DNA from: Aphelocoma coerulescens
Taxonomy: Eukaryota; Chordata; Aves; Passeriformes; Corvidae
DNA: 64,000 nt
Reading direction: 5' to 3'
Assembly (NCBI RefSeq): GCF_041296385.1
Contig: NC_091017.1
Span: forward strand, 54,000,214-54,064,213
Position 1 is the first letter of the stretch, and every line of letters starts with the position of its first letter. Below are positions 36,000 to 49,593 of this stretch, piece by piece. The position numbers were made by a program, and so were the translations under genes. The notes under the pieces were generated by a model, which was not told the origin of the DNA, ran no database searches, and worked only from the letters and a program-made list of their open reading frames with translations.

Positions 36000-38900
36000 A
36001 AAGAAAAATGGAAATATCTTTGTCTCTTATCTGGAAACACAGGTTTCAGAAATAGGCTGAGCTGGAAGTCAACCTGGTATTTTTCAGGTATATGACAGTA
36101 AGTGAAGTTTTGAGGATCATCTTACATTAACGCAAGCTGTCTGTGTAAACATGGCTTTATATCACTGGTATCTGAATGCATGAGGAGAGTGCTAATTCAC
36201 GCCACGAAACCACTGTGTTGTGAGCTCTTTAAATATTTTATATCATTAAAATTCAAACCTAAACTAACTTAAATGCATAAGCACCATGAATTTCAAATGG
36301 CTGTGTAGTCAGAGGCATGAGGAAAGTCAATAAAAATTTGCCACAAGAACTGCTTCTCCTCTGGCAAGTCTGCCGAATTTTAATGAATCTAACAGAAATG
36401 GATGCCAAACAGGCTTCCCTTCTCTTCATGCTTGTTTTGATGTACAGAAACATGAGAATTAAGTTAAAAGGTGAGTTGTGTCATGCCTGGGGATCTGTCA
36501 GCACCATGTAGTATTATAAAACAGGGGACAGAATCTGTGCTTGCCTTCTGCCATGTCATTCACTACATAACCAGCTTTGGTCTTGGAGTGATGAAACTAG
36601 AAAGAGGATTTGGGGCTCACACAGTGATTCAGTTTTCCAAGCTCCACTGAACTGAGCCAAGTCCAGTCAAATGTATTTTGTCTATTCTTTGAGATACTAA
36701 TTTAGCCATTGCAATGGAATTTCAGTGCTCTTGATCATGAGCTACACATTATAAATGAAGAATCACCCCTCCTTTGTGGTCAGTAAGGAAAAAATGCAAA
36801 TGCCACATGTAATCATTAACATGGAATGACCGAGGCAGCACCTGGAACTATACAACAAATGCCAGACTTTTTTCTTCTTTCAAGAGAATTGTTTTTCACA
36901 ACTCAGATTTTTTTTTTACTTTTCAAAAGTATCTCTCATTGCATTTCACCTCATCACAAAACTGTCAGTTATGTTTCTCTTCTCTGATTCAATGCTTTAT
37001 GACTCATTCCCTTATTGTTGTATGCTATACTGTAATTGTTATTTCCATTATCTGGTGCATGAATAATTTTCTTTGCAGCTATTTGTTACAAAGTATGATT
37101 CTCACTTCTCTTAACATCTGTTTGAGTTCCTTCTGCATTGATGATCATATTTTATATGCATTGGATATGACTTCCTTCCATCTCAAGCATTTCATTGCAC
37201 TGTTGTTTACTATATATTGAGCACTGAAAGCGTCACCTGTAGATCATGTCTTGAAATTTTACTCTGAGTAGTCCTGTTCTATCCATTTTCCTGGGCCATT
37301 TTGTCACAGCCCTTAGGAAGAAACTTTGGAATTTTTTGATTTCCTGACATCATGTATAAAGGTCACCAAGGAAATTCTTTAAGGTAACTCTCTCTCTTTT
37401 GCATATAATAAATTATATAGCAAAGCAGTGACTGAAATTCTTGCCTATATTGAATCGAGGAGGATTTTTATACTGACACTGTGGAAAATCATAAGTCCAA
37501 ATGTCTTCATTTCACTGCAAACTGTGCCTAGCTGTAAACTGCAATTAGGAGCAGGATAATTGTATTTCCTAAATGTATCCATTACTCATGATTCTGTGCT
37601 ATACCATGCTACCATGCTGTGCTAAATTTAAAATTGGAGCTGGCAGATATGATGGGTAGAAGCTAGACTGTGGAAGAAGGCCAAGAAAAGGTCCATGTTC
37701 AATTGCAGTCCCTTTTAAATATTCAGAATAGCAAGATAGTAGTATTGTGGAAATTTTATCAAGGTTTTCTCCGCACAGAAAAAGTCTGCCTTCACTAATG
37801 GGTGTCTAAGGGTATTCATAGGAAATGAATATGCTTACCAGCACCATAATCTATCTCAGCAAAATAAGTAAGCTTCATGTTTAGCGGACCTTTTGTCTTT
37901 CTTTTGTAGACTTTTTTCTCCCTAATTTCCTGTATCTCTGTACACATTTCCATCTGAACAATATACTTGTCCCTTTTTTCATGCTGATGGTTGATTCAGG
38001 CTGTCTCCTTCCAAAACCAGGGAAAACTGCCTGAACCTAAATTTGCTCCTTTCTCATGCCCTAAAGGCAGTACCATCTTATCTTGCACTGCTGTTTTCAC
38101 TGAACACCTACCATGGAGAGGAAAAAGGGATGCACTCAGAGTATTCACATGGGTAAGTAAGGAAAATCAATTCCTATCCCCCAAAAGGCAAGATTGCTTA
38201 GTGCAAAAGTTCAAAAAATGCTATAAGTTATGTTTTATATATCAAGAAAAGAGGAAAAAAAAAGCATGATCTGGAAGCCTGTGTCTATAGATTTTACTTC
38301 TGTACGTCATGTGCTGAGATCTACAATTTCATGCCTTGCATTCCCTAATGAAGAAACCAGACATAACAATAGTGAAGGATACATAATTTCATCTAAAAAC
38401 CAGCTTTCATTTAACATGTAAGAGAACACAGAATGCCAGAGGTTTCTTTAGATTCCTCAGAGAAAACTGTATAATGGTATGCACATTGTCTATATTCTTT
38501 TTGACACATGCATTTTTGAAGTGTAAAAGTGTATTACCAAATTAGAATAATACGTATATTACTTTTAAATGCTGCAGTTTCAGAACAATAATACATACAT
38601 TCATAAGGATAGTTTGTATATATTTTCCAGCTTTAGATTTATAAATGTCTACAAATGAACACTAGTCGCAAAGTTTATTTTTCACCTGTGTGACCACTAG
38701 TCCATTCCCCACAAGGGTAACGTAATTATTAAGAAATGAACTCTGATATGGATTGCTCTGTGTGTAGTTCGTGTGAGGTTGAGCCACAAATTGCTTTCAC
38801 AGCATTATAGAAGCATACCTATTATGGAAAGCTGTTTGTAAAATTAAGAAAAGCTAGCCAAAAATGGCTGTATTTAACAAGGATTTCTGGTAGCACCCAC

Positions 38901-39763
38901 AAAGGCCTACATCAAAATAAAATGAGGACTCTGGCATAAAAAGCTCACAGCATAAGTAGAAAATTATACTGAAGGTTGGCAAGAAAGGGATCAAATCTGT
39001 ATTTTAAATCAAACATCAGCTGCCACTCTCTTCCAGCACCATCATTACTGAAGTCTTGAGGAGATATACAAGAGAAGCAAGTATGTCTACAGATGCCTTG
39101 AAGTTTTCAAATAAAACAGCTCTGAAGGTCCTTCAGAAGACCTCAGATTTGTAGCATTCTAAGAAAGATGGTTCAGGTTCCAGATGGGTTGTTAGATTCC
39201 TCCTAGACTGCCATAGAACAACAGACACTGGACAGCGTTTGCCCTGACTAGGCAAATAGGAAACCCAGAAGCCCCCTGAGGTTATTCAGCAAAAATGGTC
39301 TTGCTCTGAAATGAGTTTTTCAGCTTTTTGCTAGAAAAAAGAGAACGACTTGTAATGCAAATTAACCACAGTTCAAGAATGAAAATTGTTTCATTTACCC
39401 CTGCCAAGCTCCCTTCAAAACATTTCCTTGAATAAAAATTAAATACTTCTACTTTTTCATTTTGTTAAATCCTGTTGTGGTTCAAGCTGAACTAGATCCA
39501 TTCATCGTGCAAACCAATACACAGGTGACAAAGGGCTGCAATATGGCTGATATGAGATGAAAAGAAGTAGCATAACACCATCAAGGAACTATTTGGATGA
39601 AAAAAGATGGACCAGAGAGAGAAGTAATTTGAGAGGAAGATCACAGTTGCTTCTGGGTCATTAACTTCCATTAGTAACACATATTGATTAAAACTTTTTT
39701 CTGCTTTGTTTGCAAACACCATATAGCTTTATTGCTCCATATTTCTTTTTACTTCACCTTCTC

Positions 39764-39783
39764 TCTCCCAATATATTGGGAGA
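39764..39783. repeat. Perfect 20-bp palindrome
   Basis: TCTCCCAATATATTGGGAGA equals its own reverse complement. A mismatch (C/T) ends it on either side. By a rough equal-base estimate, fewer than one such palindrome is expected in 64 kb. Confidence 0.95.
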
Positions 39784-41802
39784 TATTATACCTTTCTGGA
39801 ACTTAGAATCAATTTTTGCTATAATGAAATTTATTTTACATTTATTAAAACCCTCAGAGCAGCAATGTGAGTAGAGTGAGTGAAAGCTCAACAGTGGAGA
39901 AATGGAATTAATCTACAGAGGCAAACCCAGCACAGGTGGTACTACAATTTTGTAAAATCAAAGTGGGAGGCTTTGCACTTCCATGTGGCCCTTATCTTCA
40001 TATTTCACAGATTAAAGGACAGCTGGAAATGTTTTGAAGAGGCCCAAATCCCTATGAATAAGGAATAATCGAATTACAAAAGAAAGAGCAGAAAGAAAAA
40101 GCTGGCTGAAGTTATATCAATAAGAAACCAAATTCCAACCATCTTCTTGTTTTACACCGATAGTTTACTTGTGTTGTTTATTTCATAAAATTTAACTGGA
40201 ATTCATCCTTATTCCCTCTTTCCCTGCTACATCTTTGTGATAAAAACAAATAAAATGAATTGTTAATTACTGAAGGTCCAATAAAATTCTGGGTAACATG
40301 GGGCTTCTTGGGAAATGTGTACTCAATACAGACTTCATGGAAGACTCCGTGGGAAAGGAGTACACAAGTAAGTGTGGTTGCTTTTTCATCCACATATGAC
40401 CTTTTGTGAATACATGACTAGGTCTTTACCTCTTTATCTTTTGCTTTGCTGTGGTTTTCTATTACCACTTTAAATTGAAAACAAACTAAATACGAGGATA
40501 CCATGTAAGGATATATGGGGAGCTAAATCTTCTTGTAAGGGAGGCAAGAAGACAGACTTTAAGGATTTATGAGATCTAAATTAATAAGAGCAGTCAAATA
40601 GGAAGGAATGGTGCCCTTTACAATTGGCTTTATGTTGTATCCTGACTGAAAAAGCCTTTCTTGTTACTGGAAATGTCTCTGTTTGCACCAGTTCTTTTTT
40701 AATGTAAAAATGAGACTAGAACATTCTTAAAAATAGACATTACTCTGTAATTTCAAACTCCTGAAAAGGTTACCCAAGTTGCAAACAAATTTCAAAATAA
40801 ATTCTTACCAAGAATGGAAAATTTATAGTCCCAAATATTTGTGTTTCAGGAAGCTAGGAGTAACCAAAACCAGAATATGCCTGAATGTTAGAATATAGTT
40901 ATTCAAGTGTATGCATTCCTAAATCTGTCCATAAGGCAGAAGAAATTCATATCTGAACAGGAAGATCTGTAACTTATGGGCTTTTTCAAGGGTTTTTGGG
41001 CTGATGAGGTTTTGGGGTAACCATGAATACTTCTCAGACTTTTTCAAAAAGTTCCAAAATAATCATATTAGGAAACAACTCAGGCACAACCACTGCATAC
41101 AAAAGTGAATTCATTGTCATTGTATATACTAGAATTATTGAGAAAGATCAAGCTGGCTGCAGCTGCTGACAACTCCTGAATATTCATGTTGTTCAGTGGG
41201 TGGTTTGGAGCCTGGCAAAAGAAAACAATAAATGTGTCACAAACAAAATAAAAGCTAATTCTTGCACATAGTTTTCTGCTGTGCATCTTTGAATTCAGAT
41301 AAAGGGGAATAGTACAGTTCTTTAAATATAATGGGGTTTTTTAAATCAAAAACATAAGGCATAATAAAACACTGGGTGCGCTTTGAAATTTATTTATGTG
41401 ACTGAGTTTTTTATGAATTATATACATTTCTTGCTTTTCTTAGGCAATGAAACATATTTTGCACAGAGTGCGGGAAGTATAAAAGAATAGTAATAACTGC
41501 AGTTAGAATTTTGGTTCTACAGGAAGCACCCTATCTGGAAAGCCTGGAATTATAGGAGGCCTCTTGGAGCTGGAGGCATTTGTCCTGTGTTTGCACAGCA
41601 CAGCAGATCCCAATTCATGACCACTGTGATGTAGTACCATATATGCTCACAAATCACAGCAGCAGTTAAATGAAAGACTATGGGTTATCCATATTTCTGC
41701 TTTAGAAGCACCTATATGATGTGACAACAAGGTATAAATCATTTGCCTTTCAGTACCCTGTAATATTTTACTGGAACAAAACAAAAAATAAACCATATCT
41801 TT

Positions 41803-41925
41803 ACCAAAAAAAACCCCCAAACAAACAAACAAAACTAACCCCCTACCCCCCCAAAAAACCACAAAAAACCCAAGATAAACACCACTCAAACAAACTAAAA
41901 AAAAACAAACCAAAGAAAATCCAAC
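41803..41925. repeat. A/C-rich low-complexity tract
   Basis: AAAC/CAAA repeats with runs of five to seven C (around 41815 and 41841-41852). Read on either strand it gives artificial open frames (76 codons +, 88 codons -) rich in Lys/Pro or Phe/Val/Gly. Confidence 0.85.
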
Positions 41926-43236
41926 CTAATATTTTGACTTGCCCAGTCTGAACTGAGTGGGATGACTGGCACTGTATCACATTGTCGTGGATACTTTGTT
42001 AAGAAACATCCTTTTATTCATAACTGGGGTTACTCTGGCACTTTTCTCAGCCCATCTAATTCAAAATAACTAGCTTTTCTTCATGAGCTACTGCTCTTCA
42101 TGAATTCTTGCTCAGCTGAATTGATTCTCTCTCTCTCAGGACTTGAAAAATGGATAATCTAACACAGACTTACACAGAAACTGCTGGGTCCCACTCAGCT
42201 AACCAAACACAAACATCCACAGGAAGATGATTTCCTTTACTGCAGGTATACACCCCTATTAACATCTGAATCCCCTCAGTAAAGTTCTCTTCCCTGACTC
42301 TTGACTCCGGGGACACAGAAGCAGACTTGGCATCTAAAGCCCAGCTGTGATAGAGAATGTTTGCAGTCCCTGGGAGCTGCAGAAGCCACCACGTGTGTAT
42401 CTATCTGCAGCATAGCTGCATGAGAGCATCTGTGGACATGAAAAGTTGTCAGCTGCAGAGACCCCTTGGGGGATGTGTGCTATTCCCACAATACTTGACT
42501 GGACAGGCAGCAAGTGTGGCAAGAGGAACACAGGGTCCAGAGCCTGAATATTTCATTTGTTGGCGTCTTTTGCACAGGTGAAACCCACACTTGTGACTTA
42601 GAGACCCACCTGGTGCCCAGGTAGCATCTGGAGAGAAGGTGGACTAAATGACCATTAAAAATGGGGTCATCTAAAACAGGCTTGCACACCTACATTTGCA
42701 CAACAGGACAGAGATCCAAGAGGCAGTGAGATGATGCAGGAATTTCCCTTCTCTGTGACACCTAATTTGCATTTTCTTAAGGTGCAGTTAATTAATAAAA
42801 TAGCCCAAGTTAAAAACAGCCTTCAACTGAAGGCCTCCTTGAGTAATTTGAAACACATATTAAATGACTACATAGACATAGGAATATGAAATAAATCTTT
42901 AGCAAAATCCCTGCATGAGTAGCTTCAACAGATCTGCCAGTGAAGCAAATGTGAGGAAGAATATTTACTTTAATTTGCCCTTTTTTAAAATAAAATTACC
43001 CCTCCCCTTTCACTTTATCCTCACAACTAAATGTATGAACAAATATTTGCACTGTTTTTCATTAATTCTTTGTTCAGTCTAGTTCATCATATTAGTTTGT
43101 TTTCAAATGTCCATATTTATTTTTGTCTAAATAATTTAGTACAAAAGCTGGCACTGTACAAGTCAAGCATTCATTATAACAATATTTGCTTGAATAGTTT
43201 GGATTTCTTATTAATGAGAATAAAAAAGGCAAGGGG

Positions 43237-43412
43237 GGAGGAGAGGAGAGGAGAGGAGAGGAGAGGAGAGGAGAGGAGAGGAGAGGAGAGGAGAGGAGAG
43301 GAGAGGAGAGGAGAGGAGAGGAGAGGAGAGGAGAGGAGAGGAGAGGAGAGGAGAGGAGAGGAGAGGAGAGGAGAGGAGAGGAGAGGAGAGGAGAGGAGAG
43401 GAGAGGAGAGGA
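43237..43412. repeat. GGAGA pentanucleotide microsatellite, about 35 copies
   Basis: An almost perfect tandem array of the 5-bp unit GGAGA over about 175 bp, ending in GGAAACAG. No interruptions are visible. A 148-codon open frame (43031-43477) runs through it as a Gly-Glu-Glu-Arg-Arg repeat. Since 5 and 3 share no factor, the array reads open in all frames, so this is not evidence of a gene. Confidence 0.98.
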
Positions 43413-46400
43413 AACAGCTTGAAAGACAGGGAAATTTAAAAAAAAAGAATAAAAGGGGGAAAAATCTGATTTATTAAGATCCAGTTCTTATATATTCGGT
43501 ATAAAAATAATAAGTGGATTTCTAAGGTCAAACTAGATCTTGCTATAGTGAAATGTAAAACTGCTCTTGATTCCTGTGTGGAGAAAATCTTTTAAGACAT
43601 TAAATGTAATATGAGTTTTGCGGAGTGTACACTGAATGTTTTGAATATTATCAGAAAAGGAATTTAACTTCCAGTCTATACAGACATCTTTTACAACCTC
43701 AAAGGTGACATTGAATTTGAGTTGAACAGGTCAGGCAAGTCTAAAATCCTTTCTTTGTTCCACTTAATTGGTTCGAGTTTATAATTTTTAATGTTACACT
43801 ATCTATCCATAAAACAAAAAAAGATTTTTCTAACTATCCAGCTGGCTATTTTTTTTTAAGTTTACTAGCTTTTACAAATTATTCTTTTACTTGGTCCCAG
43901 ATATCTGCATTTTCTCACTTTCCAATAATAAGTGCATATGCATTCTCTCAAACCTGAAGATTGAACAATAGGTGCTTACAGGAGTTACTAAAATCTATTT
44001 GTTCTGTGCTGCAAGTCTAAGCTCCTGTATTCTGAAGCATATGCTTCTTTGGGCTCACTCCACCTCTTATGTTATGGTGCCTTCATAGCACCTATTTGTA
44101 AGAGAAATCATCAAAAGAATGAAAATGTGTTTTTAATAGCCCTGATTTAAATTAGTATTCCACTTAGTCACTGCCTCTCTCAGTACAAATGCTTCCCTGG
44201 CCTCAGGCATGCTGGCCACATGTAGCAGAACCTCTGCCTAAGCCTTAAAACACATCATTTGGATTTAGCTCTGACATTGTCATAGGCTTCCCTTTCACTT
44301 ATGGGTGGTGATAAGACTACTGTAAAGCTGCAATAGACACTGTTGTTGCCATAAAGGTCATATGTAGCTTTAAGATTAGAATGGAAAAATTTCCCTTCAT
44401 TTGAAAAACCAATTCTTCGCACACATATATTTATAAATCAAAGTAATGCAACTGCTCCACAAAAAAAACAAAAATAGAGCAACCAAAAAAATTCCAAGCC
44501 AGTAAAGCCACCAAAATATTATTTATGGTGACAGAAACCTGGAGTTAACTCTGCATGGTCTTATCTATATCTGACATGCCCACATTTTGAAAATGAAAAC
44601 CAAAAATCCTACCTGTCTTTACAGGTGGTGACTCTGTGCAATGACAAAAAATGCTTGGTTTTAAGGTGTGCACTTTTTGGGATTCTGTCATGGCTATCAC
44701 CACTGCCAGTACCTTCACTTGCTTACTTTGGGATGAGAGTGAGTTTGGAGAAACGTTACCTGACCATTGCAAGATCAGCATCCTGGGGAGTGATAAATTA
44801 ATGTTGCATAACAGGATTTTGAATTCTTAAGCTATTTTATTGTTATTGGTAAGATTCCCAAGAAGTTTCTCTAGTGTACCCGTCAGAAATTCTTCTGATA
44901 ATCATCACCACAGTAGAGGGCTTTACACTTTTTGTCTGACTCTGGCACCAGGTAGGCTTTTGTAGCTGAGCAAAAAGTCTTCTGTTTATTTAAAATCGTT
45001 TTTTTTAACTCTAACCTTCTGAAACTTACAAAGCAGATACTCAGTATAAAATTCACCCTATATTTATCCTGAGGCATACTTTCTTCTTAATATTTTGCTT
45101 AATTTAGGTTTTGCATATCACTGCAATTTCAGACAAATGTTTAGATCATATAGAGTGGAGGGAGGTAACAATTCAGGTTTGGATATACCATGAGGGAAAA
45201 GTTGAAATTTACAAAATTAGTTCAAGTTTTCATTTCTTCTCAGTTCCTTGACTGTATCTCCTGTTTCCATAAAAACTGGAGGAAAGAGGTGAAAGATCTA
45301 AGCATCATTTCTCTCGTCTTTTGCATATATACAACTCTTAGGCAATAGTGACATTTTTAAAATATCTGCCCATTAGTACCTGTCATAACATTCCGCTATG
45401 GATGCCAACAAATTCTGCAATTATCAGCTAGACATGCAACTGATGTAGAAAGAACGTGAAGAGAGTGAAGTAGTAAATACGAAGAGGATTGGAAATCAGG
45501 AAGTAAATCTTTCATTCTGTGAAAAATTTCCATTTTTGAAAGGAAAGTACTCCTGTTTACTAAAAAAAAAAAAAAAAAAGAGAGAGAAGAGAGAGGTTTC
45601 TCACCAGCTCTAACCAAAGAGCATACCAAAAGGGTGTACTTGTTTCTGTTCGTCCTTGTGGTCTCTGTAGATTTACATTGGTCAGAGTCAGCAGAGATAA
45701 ACTAACACAAGTACTTTTATGACTGGAATGAGAGAATTAGAGACCAAACAACTCATTTCCCCTTTATTCCCTGCTTGATCCTTACTCTGACCTTAAACTG
45801 TCCCGCAGCAGCATTTATCAAGTAACATAGAAACATAATATTGCCAGATTTACCACACTTAGTTGTTCTGTTTCTTGTTTTGGAACACAGGAATCAGTGT
45901 TGTAAAGCAGGTTGCCATAGAATTGTATCAAGAGAGTGACTTTTGAATGTCAACTTTCCTTGGCTGATGTTGGAGGACAACAATGTATTATATATACTAA
46001 CTTTGTAACAGTTCATACCAGACTGATATAGCCATTTATTTTCTAGGATAGTTGTATTTTTCTTTTGTAGCAAGGTAGACATCATCAACTACTAAAATCT
46101 CTACATGTGATGTTTCTTTAGATGCAATAATTATGGTATCTTCCTGTCATTGTTTATTTATGTTTTTTTCTTAATAGGAATAAATCTTCTTGTAATCAGT
46201 TCCTGCAAATTTGGAGTGTAACAAAACAGAGATTTACAACTACATACAAAACCAATCCACAGTGGAAGTGTTAAGAGTGTGCTAGCTGGAGTCCTCACAG
46301 TGCATCTTGAGTACAAATGGCTTCTCGAAAAACCCCACAGAAAATCTTGAAGCCTTTAACAGGTATTTTCAATAAATCTGATTCAATAATATGTGGGTGT

Positions 46401-49249
46401 TTCTATGCCCTGGAAAGTCTGATGTAAAGACATCTAACATGCTAGTCCTCTGAAACAAAATATCACATAGGTTGTGTAAGAACAGTTTCTTATGCTTACT
46501 ACAAAGAGAATCTCATTTCAAAAAAAGTCAAAAGGAGAACAATGACAATAGAGAAACTGTGCTTGGGAAGTTAATGAGATGAGATGAATATTGCCAGGCT
46601 TCCACTAGATGTTACATCTATCATTAATGATTTTTTTAATAACAAAAAATAAAACATTTGCTGGTTTTCCTTGCAAAATGAATGCATCTTAATTAAAGTA
46701 GTATGCGATGAAGCTGGGATGGAGTTACATTGGTATTAACATTCTAATAGAAAAAGCAAGGTTAGAACAGGATGCATTACGTAACACATGTCAAAATAAA
46801 AATCACTACTAAAACAGTTGTAGGAGCACATGAGAATTTAAATTCATCTTTTAAATCAAGATGTAATTCAGTCTTTAAAATAAAACCTGAACATTATTAC
46901 TTCTCTCTCAAGAGTTAAATGCTAACTGTGGAAGGTCCTCATCTTCCAGCAGCATCTGGCTGGTTGGCAGGGTCTGTAGGCGGCTGTGTTGGCAGTGTGA
47001 GAGTGGATCTTGGGACCATCACGTGGTTAAACTGCTGAGGGCTGTGCTGCCTCGTTGACCTGGATGTCATTTTCATTTGATTCATTTCTGCTTGTGCAAT
47101 TGTATTTGTCTATGAAAAGGTTTCTAGATAAGATTAGACCAATAATGTTAAGTATTCTCATCTCACATCATTGCTATACTTATCTTTTGTTCATTCTGCA
47201 CATTTTTCTTCATACATTTTTGCCTTCATTTCAGTACCAATCAACTCTGAATGTCATATTTCTTGCACTGCCACTTCTATTAATGCATGACAACTCCTTT
47301 TTCATCTTTTAGACTTTCTGTCTCCATTCCGTTTCCTGTGGTTCAGCTTCAGTAAATAAATATGAAGAGTTTTTCAGAAAAGGAAAACTAAATATGTTTG
47401 GTTTTATTTTTCTATTTTTATTTTTTCTTTCTTTTTTTCTCTTAATCTACTTCCTAAACAGATCTCCTTGTGTTCTCAGGTCAGTCTGGGGCCCAAAGAA
47501 TTCAAACATGGCTATCTGAATATATTTAAAATATTTCTTTTAAAATATTTCCATTAAACTAGGCATGAGATTTCCACTGAAGACTAGAAGAAATTTCTAT
47601 ATATGGCATACTTTTCAATGTGCTTTGATGAAAGTATCTATTCTCCTACCCACTCAGATATTCTGTTTCCAGCACACTTTAGTAAAGATTTGTTATGCCC
47701 ATTTTACTACATGGGTTCCGGGAGAGCACTAAGGCACCTTCAAGGACCATGCCCCTTACATGACAGGACTTTTTATAAAACTCGTAGATAAAACCTCAAA
47801 GAGACTTACACAGCATTATGTTACTTCATCAATACCAAAGTCCAAAGATCATACCTGGTCTCCTGAGGGCACACAGTTTCCTGCGTGCCTACATTCTTGC
47901 TTTGACTTTAAGATGAAGATCTCTGCCTCTGAGTTAGAGGTGAAAGAATTCTGCTTTATTTGGGACCAAGTTTAACAGCGTAAACTTAATTTACTAGTAA
48001 CAACTGTCAGGGTCCTTAGCATTAACTCTTTGTATCTAAATTGAAAGGGCACGTTAGCTCTGTGCCCCTCTTCCACAGAAGTGTTCAGAAGCAGCCAGAA
48101 AATGAAGGAAGCTCTGCTCCCCAGCTTCCAGGACAGGGGGACAACACAGGATAGTGTCAGCTACTCACTGCAAGAACAAAGGAAGGAGGATGTCTTTTCC
48201 TCCCCACTGCTGTCTGCCACGATGTGAAAAAATCAAACCTTAAGAAAAAGAATGACATAAAAGGAGGAAAATAGGAAAATAAAATCCCTAACTAACACTG
48301 CATTTTATATGTATAATCATCCACTCTTACCCCTCTTTTTCAATATACTTCCCCTTCATTTCAGAATCATTATGTTAACAAGCTGATTCCTCAGTGGCAT
48401 TTGTGATGTAAGGCAGAGATTTTCAATACTGCCTAAAGGATTAGTTAACAGAAATTGAGCATGTAATTCTCCTTTGAAAATTCGATCCTTACACTTTGCC
48501 CTCTAAGAGTTTACAAATCCCAAGAAGTTAACATTTAAGATTCAGAATCACTTCATTATGAAAACTATGCTATTTCATTACAAGACCCTGCTGATTTGTG
48601 AGCAAACTTTAAAATCCTTTTACGCGAATTAAAGGCATTACTTCCCTAAATTCATCTATTCTGTGGCATCTTTACTTCTACAGAGAGATGTGATTTTTGC
48701 ATAATTGATGAAAACACAGCTTTCACTGGTTTAGAAGGCAGATCAGCATATTAATGTGTTAGGGGGCATTCAGCATGTCACTCTCTCAACAAAGGTCATA
48801 AGTACTGGAACTGAGATAATGAATCACTTCATCAGAGTAGTCCATCACTGCTGACAGTATTTATCCTTCCAATATTTCTACTTTCTTTGGAGCAACTTGA
48901 AAATGTTTTAACATAAGCAGCTTATCTCAAGAGGTTTTTTATACGTAGAAAGTAATATACAGGTATAATAAACCTACTAGTAAACAAATTCATAGTACAT
49001 GCATTTCAGAGCATATATTTTGCTGAACTACTAAAGAAATGCTGCCTTAAGTCTTAAAACTAGAAGAAGCTCCAAAATCTAGACATTTTTCCCAGCTATC
49101 ATTTCAGCAGATTCGCTTACATAAAAAAAATGTATTTGTAAATGGAAGTAAAACTAAGACTCTTCAAGAAATCATTAATATATCCCTGTGGTGTTTGACT
49201 TTTGCTATCACAGAGAATTTTACATTAATATCTTGGAAGCAAAGGATTG
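43413..49249. other. Gene-free stretch, nothing firmly recognised
   Basis: About 5.8 kb. It contains an 18-A run followed by GA repeats (45562-45597) and somewhat GC-richer patches at about 46930-47070 and 48050-48230 with no recognised content. A short open frame with a following donor-like site at 46317 is discussed as a finding but not called a gene. Confidence 0.5.
45562..45597. repeat. Poly-A followed by GA repeats
   Basis: About 18 A followed by GAGAGAGAAGAGAGAG. Simple-sequence DNA. Confidence 0.85.
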
Positions 49250-49490
49250 TGAGGCCTGTAGTTCCCTATCTCCTCCTTCTTGCCATTTTGAAGACGGAGG
49301 TAACATTTGCTTTCCTCTAGTCCTCAGCGACCCCTCCTGACTACGGTGACCTTTCAAAGATGATTGAGAATGACCTAGTAATGATGTCCATCAGTTCCCT
49401 CAACACTTTTGGGTGCATCCCATCAGGTACCATGGACTTCTGGATGTCAGGTTGTATTAAATGGTCTCTAACCCAATCATCCCCAACCAA
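49250..49490 (-). mobile_element. CR1 ORF2 reverse-transcriptase fragment, antisense, broken
   Basis: On the minus strand 49430-49392 encodes VPDGMHPKVLREL, the segment just before the reverse-transcriptase core in CR1 ORF2 (usually GPDG-HP-VL-EL). Further blocks FSIIFER, RKANVT and VFKM follow in order, interrupted by stop codons and a frame change, then CACAATCC sequence. This is an internal CR1 piece without the 3' end, so it was probably cut out by deletion or is a remnant of a longer copy. It cannot make protein. Confidence 0.85.
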
Positions 49491-49593
49491 ATGAATAGGA
49501 AACAATTAGGTTTGTGGACAGCATTAATTCAGGAATTTTCTTACCGCTGATCAATCATTTAAGATCCCCTATATCCATATAAATATTCCATTT

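Larger units (their letters stand above)
36005..43236. other. Gene-free stretch with palindrome and A/C-rich tract
   Basis: About 7.2 kb with no recognised gene or mobile element. It holds a 20-bp perfect palindrome (39764-39783), an A/C-rich tract (41803-41925) and a slightly less AT-rich patch (about 42100-42700) of unknown nature. Open frames of up to 93 codons have no motifs. Confidence 0.55.

Noticed and set aside
37960..38160. Possible exon ending at CACATGG|GTAAGTA
   Set aside because: The donor is good, but the upstream acceptor is ambiguous and the encoded frame (37991 onward) has no recognisable content.
41647..41951. Open frames on both strands with Lys/Pro or Phe/Val/Gly runs
   Set aside because: They are produced by the A/C-rich low-complexity tract.
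43031..43477. 148-codon open frame with Gly-Glu-Glu-Arg-Arg repeats
   Set aside because: The repeat is the GGAGA microsatellite, which lacks stop codons in every frame. The flanks are ordinary AT-rich DNA.
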